A stretch of 64,000 nucleotides of DNA from Bordetella genomosp. 12 (lineage in GTDB: Bacteria > Pseudomonadota > Gammaproteobacteria > Burkholderiales > Burkholderiaceae_B), in assembly GCF_002261355.1 (NCBI RefSeq), contig NZ_NEVU01000001.1, positions 310,001-374,000 on the forward strand, read 5' to 3'. Within the stretch, counting starts at the first letter, position 1; the number at the start of each line of letters is the position of its first letter. Shown in pieces: positions 40,227 to 48,725 of this stretch. The translations under genes and the position numbers were made by a program. Below the pieces are notes generated by a model. It saw only the letters and a program-made list of their open reading frames with translations, ran no database searches and was not told the DNA's origin.

Positions 40227-40255
40227 CAACGAGATACAAAATAAAGGAGAGTGAG

Positions 40256-41770
40256 ATGGCAGATATTCAGACCCTGGGTGTGGTCGGTGCCGGGGCCATG
40301 GGCCGGGGCATCGCGCAGATCGCCGCTCAGGCAGGCATCAAGGTCCGCCTGTACGACAACAACGCCGAAGCGGTGGCCGCCGCGCGCGATGCGCTGACGC
40401 AAACCTGGGACAAGCTGGTCCAGAAGGGCAAGCTCAGCGCCGAGGCCGCCAAGACGGCCCTGGAGCACGTGCTGCCGGCCCAGGCCTTGACCGATCTGGC
40501 CGATTGCCAATTGGTGGTCGAGGCCATTGTCGAGCGTCTGGACGTCAAGCGCGATCTGTTTGCCCAGCTCGAAGGCATTGTCGGCGCGGATTGCATCCTG
40601 GCTTCCAATACCTCGTCGCTGTCCATCACGGCGATCGCCGCGTCCTGCCAGCATCCGCAGCGCGTGGCCGGTTTCCACTTCTTCAATCCCGTGCCGCTGA
40701 TGAAGGTGGTCGAGGTGATCGACGGCCTGCGCAGCGCACCCGCCGTGGGAGATGCGCTGGCCGCGCTGGCGCGCCGCATGGGTCACACGCCCGTGCGCGC
40801 CAAGGATATGCCGGGCTTTATCGTCAACCACGCCGGCCGGGGCATGAACACCGAAGGCTTGCGTGCCGCGCAGGAGGCGGTGGCGCCTTTCGATCAGATC
40901 GACGCCATCATGCGTGAGCAAGCGGGCTTTCGCATGGGCCCGTTCGAGCTGCTGGATCTGACCGCACTGGACGTCTCGCATCCGGTGATGGAGTCCATCT
41001 ATCGCCAGTTCTTCGACGAAGCGCGTTTCCGTCCCTCGCCCATCACCACGGTGCGTCTGGCCGGGGGGCTGCTGGGCCGCAAGGTCGGCGAAGGCTTCTA
41101 TGTTTACAAGGATGGCCAGAAGCAGGTGGCGCCCGAAGCGCCCGTGCCGGCCTTGCCCGCGTCGCTGCGCGTCTGGGTCAGCCCCGCGCATGCCGATGGG
41201 CAGGCGCGCGCGCAGGCCTTGTTGCGTCAGTTGGGTGCCGAGGTGGTGCAGGACGCCGCCGCGCCGGAAGATGCGCTGTTGGTGGTGACGCCCTTGGGCG
41301 AGGATGTATCCACCTGCGTGGCCGGCCAGCAGCTCGACGGAACGCGCGTGGTGGGTCTGGATGTCCTCAATGACTTCAGTAGCAGCCGTCGCCGCACGGT
41401 CATGACCTCGCCGGCCACGCAGGCGCGCTGGCGCGACGCCGCCCACGCGCTCTTTGCCAAGGACGGCGTGGCCGTCAGTGTCATCGAAGACTCGCCCGGC
41501 TTCATCGCACAACGTATCGTCGCGACCATCGTCAATATCGCTTGCGACATCGCGCAGCAGCGTATCGCCACGCCCGAGGACATCGATCAGGCCGTGCATC
41601 TGGGCCTGGGATACCCCCAAGGACCGCTGGCCCTCGGCGACCGTCTCGGTGCGGCGCGCGTGCTGGAAATTCTGCGCAATATGGCGCGTGTAACGGGAGA
41701 TCCGCGATATCGCCCCAGCCTGTGGCTGCAGCGCCGTGTGCAACTGGGCCTGCCCTTGACGCAGGCCTGA
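40256..41770 (+). CDS. 3-hydroxyacyl-CoA dehydrogenase, two-domain PaaH-like
   Basis: A 504-residue NAD-dependent enzyme that oxidises 3-hydroxyacyl-CoA. The Rossmann motif is GVVGAGAMGRGIAQIAAQAG and the catalytic His lies in VAGFHFFNPVPLMKVVEVI. A first C-terminal domain (about 185-280) is followed by a second copy (about 395-500: EDSPGFIAQRIVATIVNIAC, GYPQGPLALGDRLGA), the arrangement of PaaH-type dehydrogenases. AAAGGAG precedes the start. It completes the dehydrogenation and hydroxy-oxidation steps of the cluster. Confidence 0.92.
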   Translation: MADIQTLGVVGAGAMGRGIAQIAAQAGIKVRLYDNNAEAVAAARDALTQTWDKLVQKGKLSAEAAKTALEHVLPAQALTDLADCQLVVEAIVERLDVKRDLFAQLEGIVGADCILASNTSSLSITAIAASCQHPQRVAGFHFFNPVPLMKVVEVIDGLRSAPAVGDALAALARRMGHTPVRAKDMPGFIVNHAGRGMNTEGLRAAQEAVAPFDQIDAIMREQAGFRMGPFELLDLTALDVSHPVMESIYRQFFDEARFRPSPITTVRLAGGLLGRKVGEGFYVYKDGQKQVAPEAPVPALPASLRVWVSPAHADGQARAQALLRQLGAEVVQDAAAPEDALLVVTPLGEDVSTCVAGQQLDGTRVVGLDVLNDFSSSRRRTVMTSPATQARWRDAAHALFAKDGVAVSVIEDSPGFIAQRIVATIVNIACDIAQQRIATPEDIDQAVHLGLGYPQGPLALGDRLGAARVLEILRNMARVTGDPRYRPSLWLQRRVQLGLPLTQA

Positions 41771-41794
41771 TCCAGCGGCACGCCGGGTCAAGCT

Positions 41795-41821
41795 GCGCCC
41801 CGTTTTACGGGGCGCTTTTTA
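41795..41821 (+). terminator. Rho-independent terminator of the acyl-CoA operon
   Basis: Perfect 8-bp stem GCGCCCCG / CGGGGCGC with a TTTTA loop, followed by TTTTTA. It lies 25 bases after the dehydrogenase stop. Confidence 0.9.
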
Positions 41822-41847
41822 TTGCGGGCGCCACCGGCCCGCGCGGC

Positions 41848-42750
41848 TTACTTCGCCGCGTTGACCATGTATTCGACGGCGGCGCGAATGTCGTCTTCGG
41901 AGGCCGTGGTCGCGCCGCCCTTGGGCGGCATCACGCCCTTGCCGCTGAGCGCGACCTTGACCATGGCATCCATGCCCGTGGCGATGTAAGGCGCCCAGGC
42001 GGCCTTGTCGCCGAACTTGGGCGCGTTGGCCACGCCCGTTCCATGACAGGCGAAACAGGTGCTTTTGTAGAGTTTCTCGCCCGCGGGGTTGGTGGCCGCG
42101 GCCTGAGGCGCGGGCGCCGTGGGCGGCGCGGCGGCAGCCGGGGCTGCTGGTGCTGCTGGGGCTGCTGGCGTGGCCGCAGCTGCCGGCGCTGCCGCAGCGG
42201 GCGGGGCGGGCGCCTCGGCGTCCGGCTTGGCGGGCGGCGCGGGTTCGGCGGGTTCGGGCAGATCGCCGCCCGATTGATTGGCCATATAGACCACTGCTCG
42301 CGCGACTTCGAAATCGCTCAACGCCGGGTTGCCGCCCTTGGCCGGCATTGCGCCCTTGCCGTGCAGCGCCACATTGAGCATGGCGTCGAAGCCGCTCTGC
42401 AGGAAAGGCCCCCACGCCGCCTTATCGCCCACCTTGGGCGCGCCGGCGACGCCGGCGGTATGACAGGCCGTACAGACGGCGGCAAACACTTGCTCGCCGG
42501 TCTTGTAGACGCGCGGCGCATTGGCGTCGACCAGTTCAAAACCGGCGACCGGAGCAATGCGCTTGTTGGTGGCGTCTTCGGAGAGCGTGTCCGATCCTGC
42601 GCCGACCTTGGCACCCGAGACGACCAGGTTGACCAGCAGGATGATGACGAGGATGGGGACAATGAACGACAGGACGATCGTGAAGATCAGCTGCCGCGGC
42701 GTCTTGATGGGGGAGGAATGTTCTTCGACGTGATCCTGCTCGTTGCTCAT
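41848..42750 (-). CDS. Membrane-anchored di-haem cytochrome c (c5-type domains)
   Basis: A 300-residue protein with one N-terminal membrane helix (LIFTIVLSFIVPILVIILLVNLVV) and two cytochrome c domains. The haem motifs are CTACH (about residue 95) and CFACH (about 238); both are followed by nearly identical stretches (PKVGDKAAW, PKFGDKAAW) and end GKGAMPAKGG / GKGVMPPKGG, so the domains arose by duplication. An Ala/Pro-rich linker of ~55 residues joins them. It probably shuttles electrons in the periplasm to a terminal oxidase. Confidence 0.9.
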   Translation of the reverse strand: MSNEQDHVEEHSSPIKTPRQLIFTIVLSFIVPILVIILLVNLVVSGAKVGAGSDTLSEDATNKRIAPVAGFELVDANAPRVYKTGEQVFAAVCTACHTAGVAGAPKVGDKAAWGPFLQSGFDAMLNVALHGKGAMPAKGGNPALSDFEVARAVVYMANQSGGDLPEPAEPAPPAKPDAEAPAPPAAAAPAAAATPAAPAAPAAPAAAAPPTAPAPQAAATNPAGEKLYKSTCFACHGTGVANAPKFGDKAAWAPYIATGMDAMVKVALSGKGVMPPKGGATTASEDDIRAAVEYMVNAAK

Positions 42751-42952
42751 ATCCTAATCCTGCTAATCGGAACGCCGGGTGGCGGAATCAGACTGACACG
42801 ACAACTCAACGCAACTACGAGGTGGGACGGAGCAAGAACGAACCTCCGGCCTGCAGTGAACGATCGATTATATAACGCCAAGCGGCGGTGAAATCCGAAT
42901 TGGGGTAAGTCCCCAACGGAGGACGGAAAAATGGGTACAATAGCGCCGCGCT

Positions 42953-43027
42953 GTGCCCGTAGTTCAATGGATAGAATGAGAGTTTCCGAAGCTCTTGATA
43001 CAGGTTCGATTCCTGTCGGGCGCGCCA
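42953..43027 (+). tRNA. tRNA-Arg (anticodon CCG)
   Basis: 75 bases including an encoded CCA. The acceptor stem GTGCCCG pairs with CGGGCGC (one G-T wobble). The D stem is GTTC/GAAT, the anticodon stem AGAGT/GCTCT with loop TTCCGAA giving CCG, and the T arm ACAGG-TTCGATT-CCTGT. The discriminator base is G. It reads CGG codons. Confidence 0.95.
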
Positions 43028-43452
43028 TCCGATCACAGCTTTACGCTTTCAGGTCCATCGCTGGCCCAGGCCATGCCAAGCGGCTCTTGCGCGGTCTCTG
43101 TCAGGGCTCGGGTCGACGTCAATATGCCGCATGCCGCCCAGCCAGGTTTGCCGGTCTTCCGTTGCCCGGACGGGCCCCGATCTCCATAACATCGCCCCGG
43201 TAGCCCCGCTGCAACGCGGTCCTTGCCGCTTTTTCTCCCGCCCCTTAGTCCTTGCGCCCTGCCCGCGCGCGCGGCTTTGACGCTGCCGTTGAAGATCAAG
43301 GTCTTCCTTGCGAGCGGCCTGGCCGCGGGCCCTGCCGTTTTCCCGCATTTTGCAAGGCGCGGCGCCTGCGCTACGATCACGAGTAATTCTCATTCCCGTT
43401 GTTGAACTCTTTTGATCTGCGCGCCGGGCCCTGCACGAGCCGCCTATCCTCC
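43028..43452. other. Gap between tRNA-Arg and the iron-sigma gene; no gene seen
   Basis: 425 bases. Long open frames on the minus strand here are Arg/Pro-rich high-GC shadows with no family features. Only the promoter and Fur-box-like site near 43350-43397 are supported. Confidence 0.45.
43350..43397 (+). promoter_or_regulatory. Promoter and Fur-box-like site upstream of fecI
   Basis: TTGCAA (43350-43355) and TACGAT (43372-43377) are 16 bases apart. The next 19 bases (43379-43397, containing GAGTAATTCTCATT) match the 19-base Fur consensus at about 10 positions. Iron-dependent repression is expected for this gene type. Confidence 0.45.
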
Positions 43453-43980
43453 GTGAGCGCCTCCTCTCCTCCCGTCTCTTCCTGCGCGCAGTCCCTCTAT
43501 TGCGATCACCACCATTGGCTGTACACCTGGCTGCAGCGCCGGTTGGGCAATGCCGCCGATGCGGCGGATCTGGCGCATGACACCTTTCTGCGGTTGTTGA
43601 GCAAGGCGGAGGCACCGCGCTTCGCCAGCGCAGCGCAGGCGCGCGCCTATCTGCGCCAGGTCGGCAGTGCCTTGTGCGTGGATCTCTGGCGCCACCGCGA
43701 GGTGGAGCGGGCCTGGCTCGAGTCCCTGGCCGCGCAACCGCAGGCCGTGGTGCCCTCGGCGGAGCATCAGGCCATCGTCGTCGAAACCTTGCTCGAGATC
43801 GGCCGTATGCTGGGCCGCCTGCCGCAGAAGGCCGCCGCCGCTTTCATCATGGCGCAAGTCGAAGACAAGCCCTATCGCGAGATCGCGCTGGCGCTGGGCG
43901 TGTCGGAGCGCATGGTCAAAAAATACATGGCGCAGGCCATGTTCGAGTGCACCTTGATCGAAGCTGGCCTGAGCGCCTGA
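43453..43980 (+). CDS. FecI-like extracytoplasmic-function sigma factor
   Basis: A 175-residue iron-type ECF sigma factor. Region 2 (WLYTWLQRRLGNAADAADLAHDTFLRLLS) and region 4 (LGRLPQKAAAAFIMAQVEDKPYREIALALGVSERMVKKYMAQAM) are both clear. The start is uncertain: GTG at 43453 (VSASSPP) gives the usual length, while a TTG at 43399 is in frame; neither has a good ribosome site. It is followed 2 bases later by fecR, and with the receptor forms a three-part surface-signalling system. Confidence 0.87.
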   Translation: MSASSPPVSSCAQSLYCDHHHWLYTWLQRRLGNAADAADLAHDTFLRLLSKAEAPRFASAAQARAYLRQVGSALCVDLWRHREVERAWLESLAAQPQAVVPSAEHQAIVVETLLEIGRMLGRLPQKAAAAFIMAQVEDKPYREIALALGVSERMVKKYMAQAMFECTLIEAGLSA

Positions 43981-43982
43981 CC

Positions 43983-44990
43983 ATGCCCGACGCCCTTCCT
44001 ATTGCGCCGTCGCGCACGCCGGCGCCCGAGGTGACTGCCGAGAACCTCAGGCAGGCCGCAGAATGGTATGCCACGCTGGGCGGCAGCACGGTGTCCGAAC
44101 CCGAGCGCTCGGCCTGGCGGGCCTGGCTGGATCAATCGCCCGCGCATGCGCGGGCGTGGCAGTTCGTCGAGTCGGTCAGCCGCAAGTTCGGGCCGTTGCG
44201 CGACGGGGGCGCGGCCAGCACGCTGGCCGGAGTGCAGGCCGCGCGCCGCACGCTCGCCACGCGCCGCCGCGTCGTCAGCAGTCTGGCCGCCGTGCTGGGC
44301 TTGGGGTCGGCCGCCTGGCTGGCGTGGCGCCTGACCCCGCTGCCGACCCGTCTGGCCGCGTGGCGCGCCGACTATGCCACGCATACGGGTGAGCGGCGCG
44401 AAATCGTGCTGCCCGATGGCACCCGGCTCTGGCTCAATACGGATACCGCGGTGCAGGTCGACGAGCAGCCGACCCTGCGGCGCCTCGTGCTGCTGGCCGG
44501 AGAAATCCTCGTCGAGACCGCCGCGGATCCCGCGCACCGGCCTTTTTACGTCGATACGCGCTCGGCCCGTTTGCAGGCCCTGGGTACGCGGTTCAGCGTC
44601 CGGCTCACGGAAACGCAGGATCGCCTGGATGTGTTCGACGGCGCGGTCGAAGTCGTGACCCGCTCCGGCGAGCGCCGCCGCATCGATACCGGCCAGGCGG
44701 CCTGGTTCGATGCCGCCAGCCTGAGGCCGATCGCGCACGCCGATCCGGTGCGCGCGGCCTGGAGCAAGGGCATCGTGCCGGCCGACGATATGTCCTTGGG
44801 GGCGCTGCTGGCCGAGCTCGGGCGCTACCGGCATGGCTATATCAGCGTGGCGCCCGAGGTGGCCGACCTCAAGGTCATGGGCGTTTTTCCCACCGACGAC
44901 ACGGATCGGGCGCTGGCGATGTTGGCCGCGACGCTGCCCATTCGAGTGCATCGGCCGCTGCCCTGGTGGGTCACGGTGCAGGGGCGCTGA
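43983..44990 (+). CDS. FecR-like anti-sigma/sigma regulator
   Basis: A 335-residue inner-membrane regulator. A cytoplasmic DUF4880-like N-terminal domain (AAEWYATLGGSTVSEPERSAWRAWLDQSPAHARAWQFVE) is followed by a membrane helix (VVSSLAAVLGLGSAAWLAWRL, about 100-120) and the periplasmic FecR domain (GERREIVLPDGTRLWLNTDTAVQVDEQPTLRRLVLLAGEIL). A C-terminal STN-like region (DMSLGALLAELGRYRHGYISVAPEVADLKVMGVF) touches the receptor. It is an ATG with 2 bases between it and the sigma gene stop. Eight T residues follow the stop (44991-44998). Confidence 0.9.
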   Translation: MPDALPIAPSRTPAPEVTAENLRQAAEWYATLGGSTVSEPERSAWRAWLDQSPAHARAWQFVESVSRKFGPLRDGGAASTLAGVQAARRTLATRRRVVSSLAAVLGLGSAAWLAWRLTPLPTRLAAWRADYATHTGERREIVLPDGTRLWLNTDTAVQVDEQPTLRRLVLLAGEILVETAADPAHRPFYVDTRSARLQALGTRFSVRLTETQDRLDVFDGAVEVVTRSGERRRIDTGQAAWFDAASLRPIAHADPVRAAWSKGIVPADDMSLGALLAELGRYRHGYISVAPEVADLKVMGVFPTDDTDRALAMLAATLPIRVHRPLPWWVTVQGR

Positions 44991-45127
44991 TTTTTTTTCG
45001 CGGCGGAGTTCCCTTTTCGAGGATCTCGGACGGTTAAGGAGATGAGACCGCCAGAGACGGCGCGCTACCCCGGTCGGGATGCGCCCCTGGCCGGGTCATC
45101 GCCATCAACCCCTGAGGATCAGCATCC

Positions 45128-47596
45128 ATGCTCCGCCGCCGTTTCTTGCGCCATCCCTTTGTCCGTACGCCACGCACTGCCGTGCGCCCGCTCGCGCTCG
45201 CGCTGCACCTGTCGCTGACGGCCGGTGTGCTGGCCGCGTCGGCCGTGCCGCTGGCCGCGCAGGCCGCCGACCGTGCGCCGATCCGCCGCTATGACATTCC
45301 AGCCGGGTCGCTCAATACGGTGCTGAACCGCTTTGCCGAAGAGGCTGGCGTGCTGCTGTCGGCGCCCGGGAGCCTGACCGCGGGCAAGACGAGCGCGGGC
45401 TTGCAGGGCGACTATGGGGTCGAAGCAGGCCTGACCGCGCTGTTGTCGGGGCACGGCCTGCAAGCGCTGCGCCAACCCGATGGCGTGTACTTCCTGCGCG
45501 AAGCGCCGATCGCCGCGGGGGCTACCGTGCTGTCCGCCGTGGCCGTGACGGCCAACGGTGGCGCTCACACGCCGCCCGAGGCCTATGCGGGCGGCCAGGT
45601 GGCGCGCGGCAGCCGGATGGGGGTGTTGGGCAATACGGATGTGATGGATACCCCTTTCAACACCACCAGCTACACCGCTGAACTGATGGAGAACCAGCAG
45701 GCGCTCACGGTGGCCGACGTGCTGGCCAACGACCCCTCCGTGAGGACGGTGTCTTATGGGTTGACCAACTCGGCCGCCGGCGGCGAGGTCTTCATGATCC
45801 GGGGGTTGTCGGTGCAGGACTCCATCCTGCTCGATGGGGTGCCGGGCATCATCTCCAGCCGGGCGGGCGCCGTGGAGCTGGCCGAGCGCGTCGAACTGCT
45901 CAAAGGCCCCAGTGCGCTGCTCAACGGCATGGCGCTGGGCGCGGGCGGCGCCGTGGGCGGGGCGATCAATATGGTGACCAAGCATGCGCCGGACCAACCC
46001 CTGACCCGCCTGACGACCACCTATCTCTCCGATGGCAATCTGGGCGCTCATGTGGATGTCGGCCGCCGCTTCGGCGAGGACGACGCCTGGGGTATCCGTG
46101 TCAACGCGCTCTACCGCGATGGCGACACGGCCACGGCGGGCCAGTCGGTGGAACTGGGGGCGGCCGCGATCGGCCTGGATTACCGCAGCGCCACGCTGCG
46201 CGCTTCGCTGGACGTCGGGCACCAGACCATGAACAACAAAGCGCCGCAAGGCGCAGCGGGCTTCGGCATCGACGATGGCCTGCCCATTCCCACGCCGCCC
46301 AAGGCGACGCAGCGGCTCGCGCAGGACTGGGAATATGCCAAGTCCCGCAGCAACTACGTGCTGGCCCAGGCCGAGTACGACCTCAACGCCAACTGGTCCG
46401 TCTTTGGCGCGGCCGGCGCGAGCAAGACGCGATCCAGCTATCTGTCCAGCGATATCTATGTGACCGACAGCGCCGGCAATGCGCAGGCCAGTGTGTACTA
46501 CTGGCCGAACTGGATCGAGAACCGCGTGGTGCAGGCAGGGCTGCGCGGCAGTTTCGCCACCGGCGCGACGCAACACCGGGTCAGTCTCAGCGGCACCTAT
46601 CTGACCAGCGATACCGGCTATACCAATGCGTACTACGGGTTCAGCAGCTTTGCGACCAACATCTATGACCCGGCCAGCGTCAGCCGCCCCTCGACCGCCG
46701 GCTTTGATTCCGATCCGCCGCGCACCAACCGCGTGCAGCTGCCGTCGCTGGCCGCCACCGATACGCTGTCGTGGCTGGACGATCGCATTTCGCTCACTGT
46801 GGGCGCACGCTATCAGCGCGTGAAGAACACCGTCAGGGACACCGGCATCGGCGTGGCCGCCGCGACCTACGATCGCCATGCGCTCACACCCGTGCTCGCG
46901 GCCGTGGTCAAACCCCTGCCGGACCTGTCGATCTACGGCAATTACATCGAAGGTCTGATCCAGGGCGACACGGCACCCATGGGCACCACCAACGCCGGGC
47001 AGATGTTTGCCCCCGTGAAGGTCAAGCAGCGCGAGATCGGCGTGAAATATGATTTTGGCAGTGTCAGCAGCACGCTCAGCCTGTTCCAGATCGAAAAGCC
47101 CAGCGGCCTGGCGATGGATAACGGCGACGGCACCTCCACCTACCGGGTCGGCATGGAGCAGCGCAACCGTGGCGTGGAGCTGAACCTCTTTGGCGAGCTG
47201 GCCCGGGGCGTGCGTCTGCTCGGCGGCGTGGCCTACATTCAACCCAAGATCACCAAGAATGCGTACAGCGGCAACACCGCGCCCAATGTGTCGCGTTGGC
47301 AGCTCAATCTGGGCGGCGAGTACGATCTGCCCGCCATTCCGGGTTTGACCCTGAGCGCACGCATGATCAGCACCAGCCCGCAGTATCTGGACGAGGCCAA
47401 TGCGCGCAGCATTCCGGGCTGGACGCGCTGGGACTTCGGCGCGCGCTACACCACCCGCGCCTGGGAGCATCCTCTGGTATTGCGCGCGGGGATCAACAAC
47501 GCTTTCGGCCGCAACTACTGGTCGGGCAGTTCGGGCAACTGGCTCTATCTGGGGCAGCCGCGCACCTTCACGCTGTCGGCCACGATGGACTTCTGA
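45128..47596 (+). CDS. TonB-dependent siderophore receptor with signalling (STN) domain
   Basis: An 822-residue outer-membrane receptor. Signal sequence (about 1-50), then an STN domain (PAGSLNTVLNRFAEEAGVLLSAPGSLTAGKTSAGLQG, about 60-120), a plug (VADVLANDPSVRTVSYG, IRGLSVQDSILLDGVPGI, VELLKGPSALLNGM) and a 22-strand barrel ending in aromatic YLGQPRTFTLSATMDF. The STN domain and upstream fecI-fecR mean that ligand binding outside the cell turns on its own transcription. The repertoire looks like a FhuE/FpvA-type hydroxamate or mixed siderophore receptor, but the ligand is unknown. Confidence 0.93.
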   Translation: MLRRRFLRHPFVRTPRTAVRPLALALHLSLTAGVLAASAVPLAAQAADRAPIRRYDIPAGSLNTVLNRFAEEAGVLLSAPGSLTAGKTSAGLQGDYGVEAGLTALLSGHGLQALRQPDGVYFLREAPIAAGATVLSAVAVTANGGAHTPPEAYAGGQVARGSRMGVLGNTDVMDTPFNTTSYTAELMENQQALTVADVLANDPSVRTVSYGLTNSAAGGEVFMIRGLSVQDSILLDGVPGIISSRAGAVELAERVELLKGPSALLNGMALGAGGAVGGAINMVTKHAPDQPLTRLTTTYLSDGNLGAHVDVGRRFGEDDAWGIRVNALYRDGDTATAGQSVELGAAAIGLDYRSATLRASLDVGHQTMNNKAPQGAAGFGIDDGLPIPTPPKATQRLAQDWEYAKSRSNYVLAQAEYDLNANWSVFGAAGASKTRSSYLSSDIYVTDSAGNAQASVYYWPNWIENRVVQAGLRGSFATGATQHRVSLSGTYLTSDTGYTNAYYGFSSFATNIYDPASVSRPSTAGFDSDPPRTNRVQLPSLAATDTLSWLDDRISLTVGARYQRVKNTVRDTGIGVAAATYDRHALTPVLAAVVKPLPDLSIYGNYIEGLIQGDTAPMGTTNAGQMFAPVKVKQREIGVKYDFGSVSSTLSLFQIEKPSGLAMDNGDGTSTYRVGMEQRNRGVELNLFGELARGVRLLGGVAYIQPKITKNAYSGNTAPNVSRWQLNLGGEYDLPAIPGLTLSARMISTSPQYLDEANARSIPGWTRWDFGARYTTRAWEHPLVLRAGINNAFGRNYWSGSSGNWLYLGQPRTFTLSATMDF

Positions 47597-47605
47597 CGTG
47601 GCGGC

Positions 47606-47642
47606 CCGCTCGTTCCGCGCCGGCGCGGCCCGGAACGAGCGG
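47606..47642. terminator. Bidirectional hairpin between convergent genes
   Basis: A perfect 12-bp inverted repeat, CCGCTCGTTCCG / CGGAACGAGCGG, with a 13-base GC-rich loop. No T run on either side, so termination is only suggested by its position between convergent genes. Confidence 0.45.
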
Positions 47643-47694
47643 TTGGCCGCGCGGCGGGCCGATCTGCCTGAGCGGCAGCCCGGCCCGAGCGGGC

Positions 47695-48672
47695 TCAATC
47701 GCCGCGAAAGCCGGAGGCTTCGATCACGGGCTTCCAGCGGGCCTGGTCTTCGCGCACTTGCGCGGCGAACTCCGGGGCTTTCAGGCCGGTGGGCTCCATG
47801 CCCGCCTGCATGAGTTTCTGCTTGACGTCGGGCTGTTGCACGGCGCTGGCCAGCGCCTCGCTGACCTGCTGCACTACCGCCGGCGGCGTGTTGGCCTGCA
47901 TGAAGGCGCCGAACCAGGCTTCGCCCTCGACGCCGGGATAGCCCTGTTCTTTGAAGGTGGGCACGTCCGGGATCAGCGGCGAACGGGTCGCGCCTGACGA
48001 GGCCAGCAGGCGGATCTTGCCGTTGCGGTACAGCTCCAGCGGGAACTGGTCGATCGCGGCCGGGATATGGCCGCCCATGAGATCGGTGACCAGCGGCGCG
48101 CCGCCCTGATAGGCCACATGCGTCAGATCGACCTTCGCCGCCTGGCTCAGCATGAGGCCGAGGAAGTGCAGCTGGCTGCCCGTGGCCGAGGTGCCGAATG
48201 AGGTTTGCGAGGGATTGGCCTTGTACCAGGCGATCAGCTCGGGCAACGTGCTGTAGGGGCTGTTGGCGCCGGTGGCGATGGTCAAGGGGAACTTCACCAG
48301 TCCGGCCACCGGCACGAAATCCTTGTCCGGGTTGTAGTGGAGTTTGTTGAACGTCAGCGGCGCGATCACCATGGGCGCCAGGGGCGTGATGAGTATCGTG
48401 CGGCCATCGTTGGGCGCGTTCTTCAGGACTTCGGCCGCGATGCGGCCGCCGGCGCCGGGCTTGTTCTCGACGATCACCGTCGCCCCGAGGCTGCTGGTCA
48501 GTTTCTCGGCGATCAGCCGGGCGATGGTGTCGCCCGCGCCGCCGGCCGGGAAGCCGACGAGCAACTTGATCGGGCCGCCGAACCGGTCCTTGGTCTCGGC
48601 ATGCGCGGTGCTCATGACGGCCAGCGACATGCACGCACCGATGAATAGCTTCTTTACGAGTTTGAGAGTCAT
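47695..48672 (-). CDS. Bug-family (TctC) periplasmic solute-binding receptor
   Basis: A 325-residue binding protein of the Bug family, greatly expanded in Bordetella. Signal peptide MTLKLVKKLFIGACMSLAVMSTAHA, then IKLLVGFPAGGAGDTIARLIAEKL and VIVENKPGAGGRIAAEVLKNAPNDG, which are the family hallmarks. An in-frame extension to 48813 is rejected because the signal peptide starts at 48672. No tctAB membrane genes are next to it, which is common for orphan Bug receptors. It is the last gene of the kynureninase operon, so it may bind the operon's aromatic substrate. Confidence 0.9.
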   Translation of the reverse strand: MTLKLVKKLFIGACMSLAVMSTAHAETKDRFGGPIKLLVGFPAGGAGDTIARLIAEKLTSSLGATVIVENKPGAGGRIAAEVLKNAPNDGRTILITPLAPMVIAPLTFNKLHYNPDKDFVPVAGLVKFPLTIATGANSPYSTLPELIAWYKANPSQTSFGTSATGSQLHFLGLMLSQAAKVDLTHVAYQGGAPLVTDLMGGHIPAAIDQFPLELYRNGKIRLLASSGATRSPLIPDVPTFKEQGYPGVEGEAWFGAFMQANTPPAVVQQVSEALASAVQQPDVKQKLMQAGMEPTGLKAPEFAAQVREDQARWKPVIEASGFRGD

Positions 48673-48725
48673 GGCTGTGTAAGGGTAGAGATTCAACTGC
48701 TGTGCATGACGCTGGGGCCGGGGCC

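Noticed and set aside
42953-43027. tRNA-Arg as an integration site for a genomic island
   Set aside because: No repeat of the tRNA 3' end and no integrase gene was seen in the following sequence; the downstream genes look like ordinary chromosome.
43049-43615. 188-residue minus-strand frame in the gap after tRNA-Arg
   Set aside because: Arg/Pro-rich low-complexity product, overlaps the sigma factor gene and lacks a ribosome-binding site.
45119-48634. 1171-residue open frame on the minus strand opposite the TonB receptor gene
   Set aside because: It is antisense to a clear receptor gene, has no family motif, no signal peptide and a high-GC Arg/Gly/His composition. It is a shadow frame.
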